Shown: positions 8,785 through 18,462 of the stretch, one piece after another
Position numbering within the stretch: position 1 is the stretch's first letter
Layout: each line of letters starts with the position of its first letter
Assembly (NCBI GenBank): GCA_006844705.1
Contig: SPJS01000107.1
Coordinates: forward strand, 1 to 50,819
Source: Methylococcaceae bacterium
GTDB lineage: Bacteria > Pseudomonadota > Gammaproteobacteria > Methylococcales > Methylomonadaceae
DNA length: 50,819 nt
Direction: 5' to 3'
Notes under the pieces: generated by a model
Told to the model about the DNA's origin: nothing
The model's database searches: none
The model's input: only the letters and a program-made list of their open reading frames with translations
Made by a program: the position numbers and the translations under genes

Positions 8785-10633
8785 TGCCTGGCGCTATGTG
8801 GGTTCCCAGATATTGTTTGATAATGGCTCCTGCAATCGGCGCGGCCACGGCGCCTCCATGCCCGCCATTTTCGACAATCACGGCAACCGCAATCTGCGGA
8901 TGATACGCCGGTGCGAAGGCCATAAACAAGGCATGGTCGCGCAATTTAAAGTCGATTTCATCCTCATTATATTTTTCTTCCTGCTTCACTGTGAACACCT
9001 GTGCCGTACCGGTTTTACCGGCAATCTGATAATCAATATCCTTGCCGATACGCTTGGCCGTACCCCGTGCACCATGCACCACATTGATCATCGCGAGCAA
9101 TATATCCTGCATATTTCTGGGCTTGAAGTTCAAATCCGGAGACGGATGGCGCGGCCCCGTGCGCTCCTGGCCATCGGCTTCGCTAATTTTATCCACCAGA
9201 AACGGTGTCACCACTTTACCGTCATTTGCCAGTGTTGCCGTAGCGCGCGCCAACTGTACCGGTGTCACCTGGGTAAAGCCCTGCCCGATCCCGGTAATCA
9301 ACGTTTCTCCCGGATACCAGGGCTGATTACGGCGACGTTTTTTCCATTCTCTTGACGGCATTAATCCCGCTTTCTCCCCCACCAGATCAATCCCGGTTTT
9401 CTGGCCAAAGCCGAATCGCGTTAAAAACTCATGCATGCGGTCTATACCCAGGGTACGCGCCAGATCATAAAAATACACATCGCAGGACTGGGTAATTGCC
9501 ACATCCAGATCGACCATGCCATGCCCCCATTTCTTCCAGTCGCGATATTTATGACTGACATTGGGCAATTGATAAAACCCCGGACAATACAGTTTATGCC
9601 TGAAATCAGTCGCCTGAAATTCCAGTCCGGCCAACCCGACAAACGGCTTCACGGTTGAACCCGGGGGATACTGCCCGCGCAAGGCCCGGTGGAATAAAGG
9701 CTGATCGTCCGACTCGCGCAAGGCTTTGTATGCCTTGCTGCTAATGCCATAAACAAACGGATTGGGATCAAATCCGGGGCGACTGGCAAACACCAGCACA
9801 TCGCCTTGCGGTACGGCCATCGCCACCACTGCGCCATTATAATCACCCAGTGCTTCATACGCGGTTCTCTGTAAATCCACATCCAGTGTCAGATAAATAT
9901 CATTACCGGGGACAGGGTCATCCGCCGACAGAGAATTGACTGCGCGCGCCTGCGCATTGACTTCAATTTCCTTATACCCGGTATCGCCGTGCAGCTCCTG
10001 CTCATACGTTTTTTCAATGCCGATCTTGCCGATATGATGAGTGCCACGGTATTCCTTTTCAGGCAGGTTTTTCAGTTCTTTTTCGTTAATCCGGCCGACA
10101 TATCCCACCACATGCGAGGTTAATTCCTTGTATGGGTAGGAGCGCAACAAGCGCGCATGAATATCCACCCCCTGAAAATAAGGCCGCACCGAAGCAAACC
10201 GCGCCACATCCTCATCATTCATTCTAAGCAGTAAGGGTGTGCTGCTGAATGATTTTCGACGTTTCCGCTGTTTATGAAACTGCTCGATTTTTTCATCCGG
10301 AATGTTCAACAGCTTTTGCAGTCTGTCCAGCGTTTCACCCAGATCCTTGACCTGCTCCGGCACCAGCTCCAGGCTGTAAGATGGCAGGTTTTCGGCCAGC
10401 ACCCGGCCATGCCGGTCATAAATAATGCCCCGTGTAGGCGGCAGCGGTTCAATTCGGATACGGTTATCCTTGGCCATCGATGCATATTGTTCATGGCCGA
10501 CAATCTGCAGGTATACCAAACGCCCAACCAACGCAAAGGTCAACAGCAAAATAAAGACAAATACCACGACCACCCTGCTTAAAAAAACACGGTTTTCGGC
10601 CAGTGTATCCTTAACCGTATATTGCCTGTACAT
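8774..10633 (-). CDS. mrdA: Penicillin-binding protein 2, elongasome transpeptidase
   Basis: A class B PBP that cross-links glycan made by RodA during lateral growth. The 619-residue protein has one N-terminal membrane anchor (about 19-45), then the PBP dimer/pedestal domain (about 60-235) with PPTRGIIYDRHGRVLAEN. The transpeptidase domain follows with STVK (S326-K329), SCD (383-385) and KTGTAQ (540-545). Its ATG overlaps the mreD stop by one base. Length and motif spacing are normal. Confidence 0.97.
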   Translation of the reverse strand: MYRQYTVKDTLAENRVFLSRVVVVFVFILLLTFALVGRLVYLQIVGHEQYASMAKDNRIRIEPLPPTRGIIYDRHGRVLAENLPSYSLELVPEQVKDLGETLDRLQKLLNIPDEKIEQFHKQRKRRKSFSSTPLLLRMNDEDVARFASVRPYFQGVDIHARLLRSYPYKELTSHVVGYVGRINEKELKNLPEKEYRGTHHIGKIGIEKTYEQELHGDTGYKEIEVNAQARAVNSLSADDPVPGNDIYLTLDVDLQRTAYEALGDYNGAVVAMAVPQGDVLVFASRPGFDPNPFVYGISSKAYKALRESDDQPLFHRALRGQYPPGSTVKPFVGLAGLEFQATDFRHKLYCPGFYQLPNVSHKYRDWKKWGHGMVDLDVAITQSCDVYFYDLARTLGIDRMHEFLTRFGFGQKTGIDLVGEKAGLMPSREWKKRRRNQPWYPGETLITGIGQGFTQVTPVQLARATATLANDGKVVTPFLVDKISEADGQERTGPRHPSPDLNFKPRNMQDILLAMINVVHGARGTAKRIGKDIDYQIAGKTGTAQVFTVKQEEKYNEDEIDFKLRDHALFMAFAPAYHPQIAVAVIVENGGHGGAVAAPIAGAIIKQYLGTHIAPGNEN

Positions 10634-11121
10634 TAAAAAAATCGTCGCAGGCTGCGCAGATAACTGATCGCTGCATACATTATGGGCCAGGCCAAGGTGC
10701 CCGTGACAATGCGGCCCCAGAATAATGCTGAGATATGGGCTTCATTTTTAATGCTTTCCACCCAGAAAATGAGCACACTGGACAATAGTAATGCGGCAAA
10801 CACAACCACACTCAATTGCGGAAAAGGATAATGACGGATTCTTTTATGAAATTTGAGTATGAAATATATCATCAAGGTATACACCAGTGCATGCTCACCC
10901 AGCACACGACCAGTTAAAACATCCACCAGCACGCCGACAATCCAGGCATTGAACACACCAAAATTCTCGGGTACATTTAAAGACCAGTAAATCAGGATCA
11001 GCAACACCCAGTCCGGGTTCAAATAGCCCGCAGTTTCGCCCAAGGGCAGAATGCGCAAGGACATGGCCAGGATAACTGTTAACAGATACAGAAAAATACT
11101 GGAGGAATTATTCGGTGCCAT
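10633..11121 (-). CDS. mreD: Rod shape-determining protein MreD
   Basis: A small polytopic inner-membrane subunit of the elongasome that interacts with MreC. It has 162 residues with about five hydrophobic segments. The conserved PDWVLLILIYWSLNVPE motif begins at about residue 36, followed by GVLVDVLTGRVLGEHAL, the most conserved stretch of the family. It overlaps mreC by 14 bases upstream and mrdA by one base downstream, so it lies inside a continuously coupled set of genes. Confidence 0.94.
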   Translation of the reverse strand: MAPNNSSSIFLYLLTVILAMSLRILPLGETAGYLNPDWVLLILIYWSLNVPENFGVFNAWIVGVLVDVLTGRVLGEHALVYTLMIYFILKFHKRIRHYPFPQLSVVVFAALLLSSVLIFWVESIKNEAHISALFWGRIVTGTLAWPIMYAAISYLRSLRRFF

Positions 11122-12007
11122 TCAGCGTCTCCTCGCTAGCATCAACCTCTTCAGCTTCGATTTCTGGTTCGGTCAGCAATACTGATCTGGAATCAGACCA
11201 CACGATCAAAAATTCACGGCTTTTATCCAGTTGTGCTTTGGGCGTTGCCGTGATACTGGCAAACGGTTTGTTGGGCTGCACTTTAACTTCGTCTATTTCC
11301 GCCACCGGGTATCCCGGCGGGAAGCTGCCACCCAGCCCAGAACTGATTAACAAGTCACCCGGCTTGATGTCTGCATTATTAGGCAAGAATGGCAACTGCA
11401 ATTGATTGATTTTACCGCTCCCCAGTGCAATCGTGCGCAGGCCATTGCGGTTAACCTGCACCGGGATGGCATGGTTTGGGTCGGTAATCAGCATAATCTC
11501 GGAACTGACCGGCAAGGTGCGCATGACCTGCCCGACAATCCCGTAGGCATCGGTGACAGGCTGTTTTTCATGGACCCCGAAACGACTGCCCTTGTTGACC
11601 ACGACGATATGCTGGTACGGTGCCAGAGTGACCGCAAGCAATTCAGCAATGAGAACCTGCTCACCCAGCTTGAACGAATTTTCCAGCAATGCGCGTAAAC
11701 GGATATTTTCTTTTTCCAGCGCCGCCAGCTTCAACAGCCGTGAATCATTAATCAGCTGTTTCTCCTTCAATGTGCGGTTTTCATCTTTCAGGCTTTGGTA
11801 AGAAACAAAGGTATCAGACATCGATTCCCCCATATCTACCGGCAAACTGACCAGTAACTGTAACGGATAAACCAGTATAGACAAGGTGGCGCGGACATTT
11901 TTAAGCCCATTTCCCTGCTGATCTGAAATCAGCAAGGCCACCGCCAGAATAACGCCCACCAGCAGACGTGTATTCAGTGAAGGACCAGTAGCAAACAGGA
12001 ATTTAAT
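11108..12007 (-). CDS. mreC: Rod shape-determining protein MreC, probable AUU start
   Basis: A bitopic periplasmic scaffold that links MreB and MreD to PBP2. After the membrane segment comes a coiled coil (YQSLKDENRTLKEKQ, then LEKENIRLRALLEN) and the two beta-barrel domains. A GTG at 11959 would give 283 residues but removes the conserved N-terminus. Reading upstream in frame gives (M)KFLFATGPSLNTRLL. This aligns without a gap to the E. coli MreC start MKPIFSRGPSL, and its first codon is ATT at 12007-12005. A GAGG Shine-Dalgarno lies eight bases upstream. The only in-frame codons between the preceding stop and this point are non-start ones, apart from another ATT. I therefore call an AUU start (299 residues). 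A sequencing error of ATG to ATT is the alternative. Confidence 0.88.
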   Translation of the reverse strand: MKFLFATGPSLNTRLLVGVILAVALLISDQQGNGLKNVRATLSILVYPLQLLVSLPVDMGESMSDTFVSYQSLKDENRTLKEKQLINDSRLLKLAALEKENIRLRALLENSFKLGEQVLIAELLAVTLAPYQHIVVVNKGSRFGVHEKQPVTDAYGIVGQVMRTLPVSSEIMLITDPNHAIPVQVNRNGLRTIALGSGKINQLQLPFLPNNADIKPGDLLISSGLGGSFPPGYPVAEIDEVKVQPNKPFASITATPKAQLDKSREFLIVWSDSRSVLLTEPEIEAEEVDASEETLNGTE

Positions 12008-12059
12008 GTCTAAAACCTCAACACAGTCAATTCAGCAAGCGCCCTCAGGGCGACTCAGA

Positions 12060-13136
<1,077 letters not shown>

Positions 13137-13215
13137 CTACTTTAACAATCATGCAGGTATTTGAGCAAGATATAAAGTATCATATCGCCCAATGTTTTAG
13201 AGCGGAGTTTTAACA

Positions 13216-13503
13216 ATGGCTTTATCAGCCGATGAGGTAAACAAAATCGCGCATCTGGCGCGGCTTGGCATCGATGAACAGGATATCGAACACTATGCCA
13301 GTGATCTCAACAATATCCTTGATTTAATGACCCAAATGGGTGAACTGAATACAGATGATGTACAGCCCATGGCACATCCGCTGGACCAGGTGCAGCGACT
13401 GCGTGAAGATGCTGTCAAGGAAGAAGATCAACGCGATCATTTCCAGAAGATTGCCCCGCAGACCGAAAACGGTCTTTACCTTGTCCCGAAAGTAATTGAT
13501 TAA
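13216..13503 (+). CDS. gatC: Asp-tRNA(Asn)/Glu-tRNA(Gln) amidotransferase subunit C
   Basis: A small subunit that wraps around GatA and GatB and stabilises the amidotransferase. It has 95 residues with the family pattern: ALSADEVNKIAHLARLGI, then an acidic linker and the VQPMAHPLDQVQRLREDAV motif, ending in NGLYLVPKVID. A GGAG Shine-Dalgarno is eight bases before the ATG. It is the first gene of gatCAB and is separated from gatA by only three bases. The genome therefore makes Gln-tRNA and/or Asn-tRNA by transamidation. Confidence 0.96.
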   Translation: MALSADEVNKIAHLARLGIDEQDIEHYASDLNNILDLMTQMGELNTDDVQPMAHPLDQVQRLREDAVKEEDQRDHFQKIAPQTENGLYLVPKVID

Positions 13504-13506
13504 ACC

Positions 13507-14958
13507 ATGCATAACCAATCTATCAGCGAATTGGGTCAGGCATTGCGTGACAAAAAAATCTCCAGCGTGGAGCTGACGCAATATTTTCTTGACCGCATCA
13601 AACGACATGCAAGCCTTAACAGCTTTATCACCGTCACCGAAGAGCTCGCACTGCAACAGGCGCAGGCCGCCGACCAGCTATTGGCCAGCGGACAAGCACG
13701 CGCATTGACCGGCATCCCCTTGGCGCAAAAAGATATTTTTTGCATGAATGGCGTCAAAACCACCTGCGGCTCAAAAATGCTGGACAATTTTATCGCCCCT
13801 TACGATGCGACGGTGATTAAACAATTTAATGCCGCCGGTGCCGTCACCTTAGGCAAACTGAATATGGATGAGTTCGCCATGGGCTCTTCCAACGAAACCA
13901 GTTTTTACGGTGCCGTGCAAAACCCGTGGAATACCGATACCGTACCTGGCGGCTCATCCGGCGGCAGCGCGGCAGCCGTGGCTGCACGCTTAACCCCGGC
14001 GGCCAGCGGCACCGATACCGGCGGCTCGATTCGCCAACCGGCGGCATTATGCGGCATCACCGGATTAAAACCAACCTATGGGCGCATATCACGTTACGGT
14101 ATGATTGCTTACGCATCCAGCCTGGACCAAGGTGGCCCGATGGCGCGCAGCGCTGAAGATGCCGCCTTGCTGTTACAAGTGATGGCAGGCTTTGATGAAA
14201 AAGATTCCACCAGTGCCGACCAACCGGTGCCTGACTACCTTGCAGAGCTGAACAAACCGCTGCAAGGCTTAAAAATCGGTCTGCCACAGGAGTTTTTTAC
14301 CGCGGACCTGGACAGCGACATTGCCGCCGCCGTCGAAACCGCTGTGGCTGAATACAAAAAACTGGGCGCGGAAGTCAAAGACGTCTCCCTGCCTAATTTG
14401 AAGTTGGCCATTCCGGCCTATTACGTGATTGCCTCTGCGGAATGTTCCGCCAACCTGTCACGATTTGACGGTGTACGTTTCGGTTATCGCTGTGATAACC
14501 CGGAGGATCTGACCGACCTGTACACCCGCTCCCGTGGAGAAGCCTTCGGACAGGAAGTCAAACGCCGCATTTTAATGGGCACTTACGCACTGTCTGCCGG
14601 TTATTACGATGCCTATTATTTAAAAGCACAAAAGGTGCGCCGTTTAATCAGCAATGACTTCAAACAGGCCTTGTCCGAAGTTGATGTCATCATGGGGCCG
14701 GTTTCGCCTTCAACGGCCTTTGCCATTGGCGAAAAATCCGGCGACCCGATTCAAATGTACTTATCCGACATCTACACCGTTGCCGTAAATCTGGCCGGTT
14801 TACCGGGTATGTCTATCCCGGCCGGCCTGGTTGACAACAAACCGGTTGGCCTGCACATCATCGGTGATTATTTCGCCGAAGCGCGTCTATTAAACATTGC
14901 CCACCAGTATCAGCACGTCACTGACTGGCATACACAATGTCCACCAGGTTTTGAGTAA
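13507..14958 (+). CDS. gatA: Asp-tRNA(Asn)/Glu-tRNA(Gln) amidotransferase subunit A
   Basis: The glutaminase subunit of GatCAB, an amidase-signature enzyme that releases ammonia for transfer to misacylated Glu-tRNA(Gln) or Asp-tRNA(Asn). The 483 residues carry the Ser-cisSer-Lys triad: K75 in PLAQKDIF, S150 in GGSSGGSAA and S174 in [12 protein letters not shown]. The spacing is the same as in Thermotoga GatA. The C-terminal part ends normally with [20 protein letters not shown]. The ATG is three bases after gatC. Confidence 0.98.
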   Translation: MHNQSISELGQALRDKKISSVELTQYFLDRIKRHASLNSFITVTEELALQQAQAADQLLASGQARALTGIPLAQKDIFCMNGVKTTCGSKMLDNFIAPYDATVIKQFNAAGAVTLGKLNMDEFAMGSSNETSFYGAVQNPWNTDTVPGGSSGGSAAAVAARLTPAASGTDTGGSIRQPAALCGITGLKPTYGRISRYGMIAYASSLDQGGPMARSAEDAALLLQVMAGFDEKDSTSADQPVPDYLAELNKPLQGLKIGLPQEFFTADLDSDIAAAVETAVAEYKKLGAEVKDVSLPNLKLAIPAYYVIASAECSANLSRFDGVRFGYRCDNPEDLTDLYTRSRGEAFGQEVKRRILMGTYALSAGYYDAYYLKAQKVRRLISNDFKQALSEVDVIMGPVSPSTAFAIGEKSGDPIQMYLSDIYTVAVNLAGLPGMSIPAGLVDNKPVGLHIIGDYFAEARLLNIAHQYQHVTDWHTQCPPGFE

Positions 14959-14969
14959 GGAGATTAATC

Positions 14970-16403
14970 ATGGCATGGGAAACCGTCATTGGCCTTGAAA
15001 TTCACGCCCAACTGGCCACAAAATCAAAAATATTTTCCGCCGCTTCCACCGCTTACGGTGCCGAAGCCAACACTCAGGCGTGTGAAGTAGACCTCGGGTT
15101 GCCCGGCGTATTACCGGTGCTTAATCAACACGCCGTGCGCATGGCAGTTAAATTCGGCCTGGCGATTGATGCAGAAATCGCCCCGTATTCTATCTTTGCG
15201 CGCAAAAACTATTTCTACCCGGATCTGCCGAAAGGCTATCAGATCAGTCAGTTTGAACTACCCATCGTCGGCATTGGCCATCTGGATATTGACGTGGATG
15301 GCGAAAGCAAACGCATCGGTGTCACCCGCGCCCATCTGGAAGAAGATGCCGGGAAATCCTTGCACGAAGATTTTCACGGATTAACTGGCATTGACTTAAA
15401 TCGCGCCGGCACACCACTGCTGGAAATCGTCTCCGAACCGGACATGCGTTCCGCCAAAGAAGCCGTCGCCTACATGCGTAAACTGCACGAACTGGTGCGT
15501 TATCTTGGGGTGTGTGACGGTAACATGCAGGAAGGCTCATTCCGCTGTGACGCCAACGTCTCGGTGCGCCCCGCAGGACAAACAGAATTTGGCACCCGCG
15601 CAGAAATCAAAAACATTAACTCATTTAAGTTCGTTGAAAAAGCCATCAACTTTGAAGTCGAACGCCAAATCGACGTGCTTGAAAGCGGTGGTAAAGTGGT
15701 ACAGGAAACCCGCCTGTACGATGCCAACAAAGACGAAACCCGTTCCATGCGCAGTAAGGAAGAAGCCAACGATTACCGTTACTTCCCAGATCCGGATTTA
15801 TTGCCCGTACACATTTCCGACGAACTGAAAGTGGAAATGCAAAGCGAAATGCCGGAACTGCCGGATGCCAAAAAGCAACGCTTTATGACGCAATACGACC
15901 AGGATGCAGAAAGTGCTAGCATTCTGACCTCCAGCCGTGCATTGGCAGATTACTACGAAGCCGTTGTCGAACAATCCGGCAGCGAAGCCAGGTTATGTAG
16001 CAACTGGGTCAGCGGTGATTTACTCGGTGCACTCAACAAAGCGGGACTCGATATTGAGCAGAGCCCTGTCAGTGCCGAGCGCCTGTCCGGGTTGCTTAAA
16101 CGCATCAGCGACAACACCATCTCCGGCAAAATCGCCAAACAGGTGTTTGATGAATTGTGGAACAGCGAGGCCAGTGCCGATGACATCATCGATGCCAAAG
16201 GCCTGAAACAAATCACCGACAGCGGCGCGATCGAAGCGATCATCGACAGCATCATCGCCAACAACCCGGCACAGGTGGAACAATACCTTGGCGGCAAAGA
16301 CAAAGTCTTCGGCTTTTTCGTCGGCCAGGTCATGAAAGAAACCCAGGGTAAAGCCAATCCGGGTGAAGTGAATAAAATGTTGAAGGAAAAACTAAAACGC
16401 TGA
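14970..16403 (+). CDS. gatB: Asp-tRNA(Asn)/Glu-tRNA(Gln) amidotransferase subunit B
   Basis: The tRNA-binding kinase-like subunit of GatCAB that activates the misacylated amino acid and receives ammonia from GatA. The 477 residues begin [20 protein letters not shown]. The metal and ATP site region includes [28 protein letters not shown] and [15 protein letters not shown]. The C-terminal tail domain (YqeY-like, about 330-477) ends [20 protein letters not shown], the usual tRNA-binding end. A strong AAGGAG Shine-Dalgarno precedes the ATG. Last gene of the operon. Confidence 0.98.
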   Translation: MAWETVIGLEIHAQLATKSKIFSAASTAYGAEANTQACEVDLGLPGVLPVLNQHAVRMAVKFGLAIDAEIAPYSIFARKNYFYPDLPKGYQISQFELPIVGIGHLDIDVDGESKRIGVTRAHLEEDAGKSLHEDFHGLTGIDLNRAGTPLLEIVSEPDMRSAKEAVAYMRKLHELVRYLGVCDGNMQEGSFRCDANVSVRPAGQTEFGTRAEIKNINSFKFVEKAINFEVERQIDVLESGGKVVQETRLYDANKDETRSMRSKEEANDYRYFPDPDLLPVHISDELKVEMQSEMPELPDAKKQRFMTQYDQDAESASILTSSRALADYYEAVVEQSGSEARLCSNWVSGDLLGALNKAGLDIEQSPVSAERLSGLLKRISDNTISGKIAKQVFDELWNSEASADDIIDAKGLKQITDSGAIEAIIDSIIANNPAQVEQYLGGKDKVFGFFVGQVMKETQGKANPGEVNKMLKEKLKR

Positions 16404-16408
16404 TCCCC

Positions 16409-16491
16409 TAGGAGGATGCGGGTTATGGGGTTCGTCGCGAGGTGAGTGGGACATCGCCGCAGTAGCATCATCCATAATCCGACAGCCTCCT
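16409..16491. repeat. Imperfect long inverted repeat downstream of gatB
   Basis: TAGGAGGATGCGGGTTATGG at 16409-16428 pairs with CCATAATCCGACAGCCTCCT at 16472-16491. The reverse complement of the second arm is AGGAGGCTGTCGGATTATGG, which matches the first with a few changes and one offset. The 43-base loop has no coding content. It begins eight bases after the gatB stop codon starts, and there is no T-tract, so a dispersed repeat is more likely than a simple terminator. Confidence 0.55.
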
Positions 16492-16818
16492 TGGTGCGCT
16501 GAACTGAACACCGTGATGCGCACCTATCAGCCATTCTGCGCGATGCCTTCGTCACCGCACTCTACGGGTAGGCTCTCCTCCTCATCGTTTTCCCTTGTCA
16601 GATGAAATTCTCGCTGATGTTTAGGTAAGGGAATCATTGAAGCAAGCCTTCATCAAATAAATTGGATTGATGTGGAAGGTCTTGTGAAGCGATGCCATGT
16701 TCAACTTTTCGACCAGAAAACAAAGGCGTGTTTTAACATTTCTGCCCATTATGCTTAGGCCAAAATGGCATTATTCCCTTTAATATCACTTACGTATGTT
16801 GTTTTTTAGGGCTGATTA

Positions 16819-16863
16819 TTATTTGGCTGCATCTGTTTCAGGCGAACCATTTGTATGATGCAT
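16819..16863 (-). CDS. Possible 14-codon micro-ORF with strong Shine-Dalgarno
   Basis: On the minus strand CAGGAG stands eight bases before an ATG that opens a 14-residue frame (MHHTNGSPETDAAK) ending in tandem TAA stops. The ribosome-binding site is far better than chance. It could be a leader peptide, a very small protein, or the preserved start of a gene that has been lost. Nothing downstream on that strand continues it until the gatB region. Confidence 0.25.
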   Translation of the reverse strand: MHHTNGSPETDAAK

Positions 16864-17083
16864 TGGTTTTCTCCTGTAACGACAACCATCGCAACAACGT
16901 GAATTTTTTTGCTCATGCACTACTGATGACGACTGCTTTCACTCTCATTAAATTTACTCATCTAACGCTTGCAGCCATTCAAATCGGTAATAGTTCACAC
17001 GATTAGCTCCACTATTTCATAATGCTTGAGCCCAACAGCGTCTTACAATAACCTCACCTTGTCATATCACATCGGGGGAGCTC

Positions 17084-17977
17084 ATGAGTAAAATCCAGGC
17101 TTTTATGATCGCACGGTCTATTGACAACTGGCAGACAATTCTGGAGCAACTCAGGCAATGGGATGTATTGATTCAGATCTTCAGCTCGCCTCCGCACTAT
17201 TACACTGGCACTATTTCCCCGGATGTATTGTTCATCGAACAGGCGATCTACTCCTCATTTCGCCAGCACACGCCTCACGAAGCCCTTATACCGCCTACGC
17301 CGACCGTACTTTTAATATCTGATAATTCCTTCGCACCGATTCCCCCCGACAAAACGCCTTATGGCATTTTTCGCCTGCCTTTTTCCACCGAAAAACTGTC
17401 AAAAGCACTTCAGGTTGCATGTACATTCTTTCCATCGGCAACTATCAACGAGTTATTAAGCCGTGTCAATTGTTTACAACCAACACCTTCTTTACTGATT
17501 GACAGGACGCGACAGTCAATGGCAATGCCTGTCTCAGAAAAACACGAAGACCATTATCAAACGCGTGCACATCATCAAATCAATGTACTGAATAAAATTC
17601 AGCCGGTACTGCGTTCATTGTTGCTTGAATGCACCCATAACGCCTCATTACACCCTTACCGCACACAACTCAAACTGCTGGAACATTATATTCACGAGTT
17701 AAGCACCACCCCTCATGCTAAGCCCCCCCGCTTCTGCACTCAACAGCCCGCCGCTGAGTCTTTATCCACTAAAGAACTGATGGTCGCCTCCATGATTACC
17801 AGCGGTATGACCACAATTGAGATTGCCGATCATATGTTCATTTCCCCGGACACAGTAAAAACCCACCGCAAGAACATTCGTAAAAAACTCAAATTGGTTG
17901 GCCATAAATCCTCATTGGCTGATTTACTGCACGATTCGCTCGATCAAATGGCACACACGCAAATATCACTCTCATAA
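17084..17977 (+). CDS. LuxR-family transcriptional regulator
   Basis: A 297-residue DNA-binding regulator. The C-terminal LuxR/FixJ helix-turn-helix spans about 227-285: LSTKELMVASMITSGMTTIE, then IADHMFISPDTVKTHRKNIR. The preceding helical stretch (about 160-210, HHQINVLNKIQPVLRSLL) resembles the linker of sensor-type LuxR regulators that usually have an N-terminal PAS domain. Here residues 1-115 look like a degenerate receiver-like alpha/beta domain (DVLFIEQ, PTVLLISD) without a clear phosphorylation aspartate. GGGGGAG precedes the ATG. Its targets are unknown; the protease and VPLPA protein downstream are candidates by position only. Confidence 0.82.
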   Translation: MSKIQAFMIARSIDNWQTILEQLRQWDVLIQIFSSPPHYYTGTISPDVLFIEQAIYSSFRQHTPHEALIPPTPTVLLISDNSFAPIPPDKTPYGIFRLPFSTEKLSKALQVACTFFPSATINELLSRVNCLQPTPSLLIDRTRQSMAMPVSEKHEDHYQTRAHHQINVLNKIQPVLRSLLLECTHNASLHPYRTQLKLLEHYIHELSTTPHAKPPRFCTQQPAAESLSTKELMVASMITSGMTTIEIADHMFISPDTVKTHRKNIRKKLKLVGHKSSLADLLHDSLDQMAHTQISLS

Positions 17978-18135
17978 AGGAACCTCTGATTAAGTTGGTT
18001 AGCATTTAGCGCAGAAAAAACTGTCGCTATTTTTCGCGAAGTGAGCAGTAATAGTCATTCTGTTGCGCCGATCTTCGTGGAAAATAGCGACAGTTTTAGC
18101 ACGCTAAAAATAATTGGACTTGATCAGAGGTTCCT
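17978..18135. repeat. 158-bp palindromic MITE with 18-bp terminal inverted repeats
   Basis: The left end AGGAACCTCTGATTAAGT (17978-17995) and the reverse complement of the right end AGGAACCTCTGATCAAGT (18118-18135) differ at one base. Inside, AAAACTGTCGCTATTTTT and GAAAATAGCGACAGTTTT form a second strong stem, so almost the whole element folds back on itself. It contains no gene. It starts one base after the luxR stop and may end its transcript. The ends recall IS tips, but I cannot name the parent family. Confidence 0.85.
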
Positions 18136-18462
18136 AAAATACCCCCCAAAACCCCCCTTTGTAGCTGCGCGCAATTGCATACAATTCAAATTAACGGAGC
18201 TGCAGAACGCTAAAACACCTCACGTATTCAGAACAGACGTTAACGTTTCCTTTTCCCTAATGAGCAGGTAGGAACATGTCTTCACATTCTGTACGCCAGG
18301 AACTGTTTTTAGCATCCGCCTGAGCAAGATACATTATTGGAACCGCCTGTTTAGATGACAATTATTGAGGCGGCCAACCCCTTGCTCTCAGGCATGGATG
18401 CCATTGGTATTAAACATACTGACGACCATACAGTGTAACCCACACCCAACAGGAGGTGAAAA
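18136..18462. other. Upstream region of the secreted metalloprotease
   Basis: No gene is seen in these 327 bases. Features are a C-rich run near 18143-18157 and a 10-bp perfect palindrome ACGTTAACGT at 18237-18246 that could be an operator. An excellent Shine-Dalgarno, AGGAGGTG, lies just before the protease ATG. A promoter must lie here or in the MITE, but no unambiguous -35/-10 pair stands out. Confidence 0.4.

Larger units (their letters stand above)
16404..17083. other. 680-bp intergenic region between gatB and the LuxR-type regulator
   Basis: No gene of normal size is supported here. The left part holds an imperfect long inverted repeat (16409-16491) and a shorter one: GGTGCGC at 16493-16499 pairs with GCGCACC at 16518-16524. 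The middle holds a tiny minus-strand ORF with a good ribosome-binding site (16819-16863). The right part is AT-rich and should contain the promoter of the regulator. The long minus-strand frame that crosses the gatB end is a shadow. Confidence 0.6.

Noticed and set aside
15953..16555. 200-codon minus-strand frame over the end of gatB
   Set aside because: Most of it is antisense to gatB; the part beyond runs through the inverted repeats. No start signal and no family resemblance.
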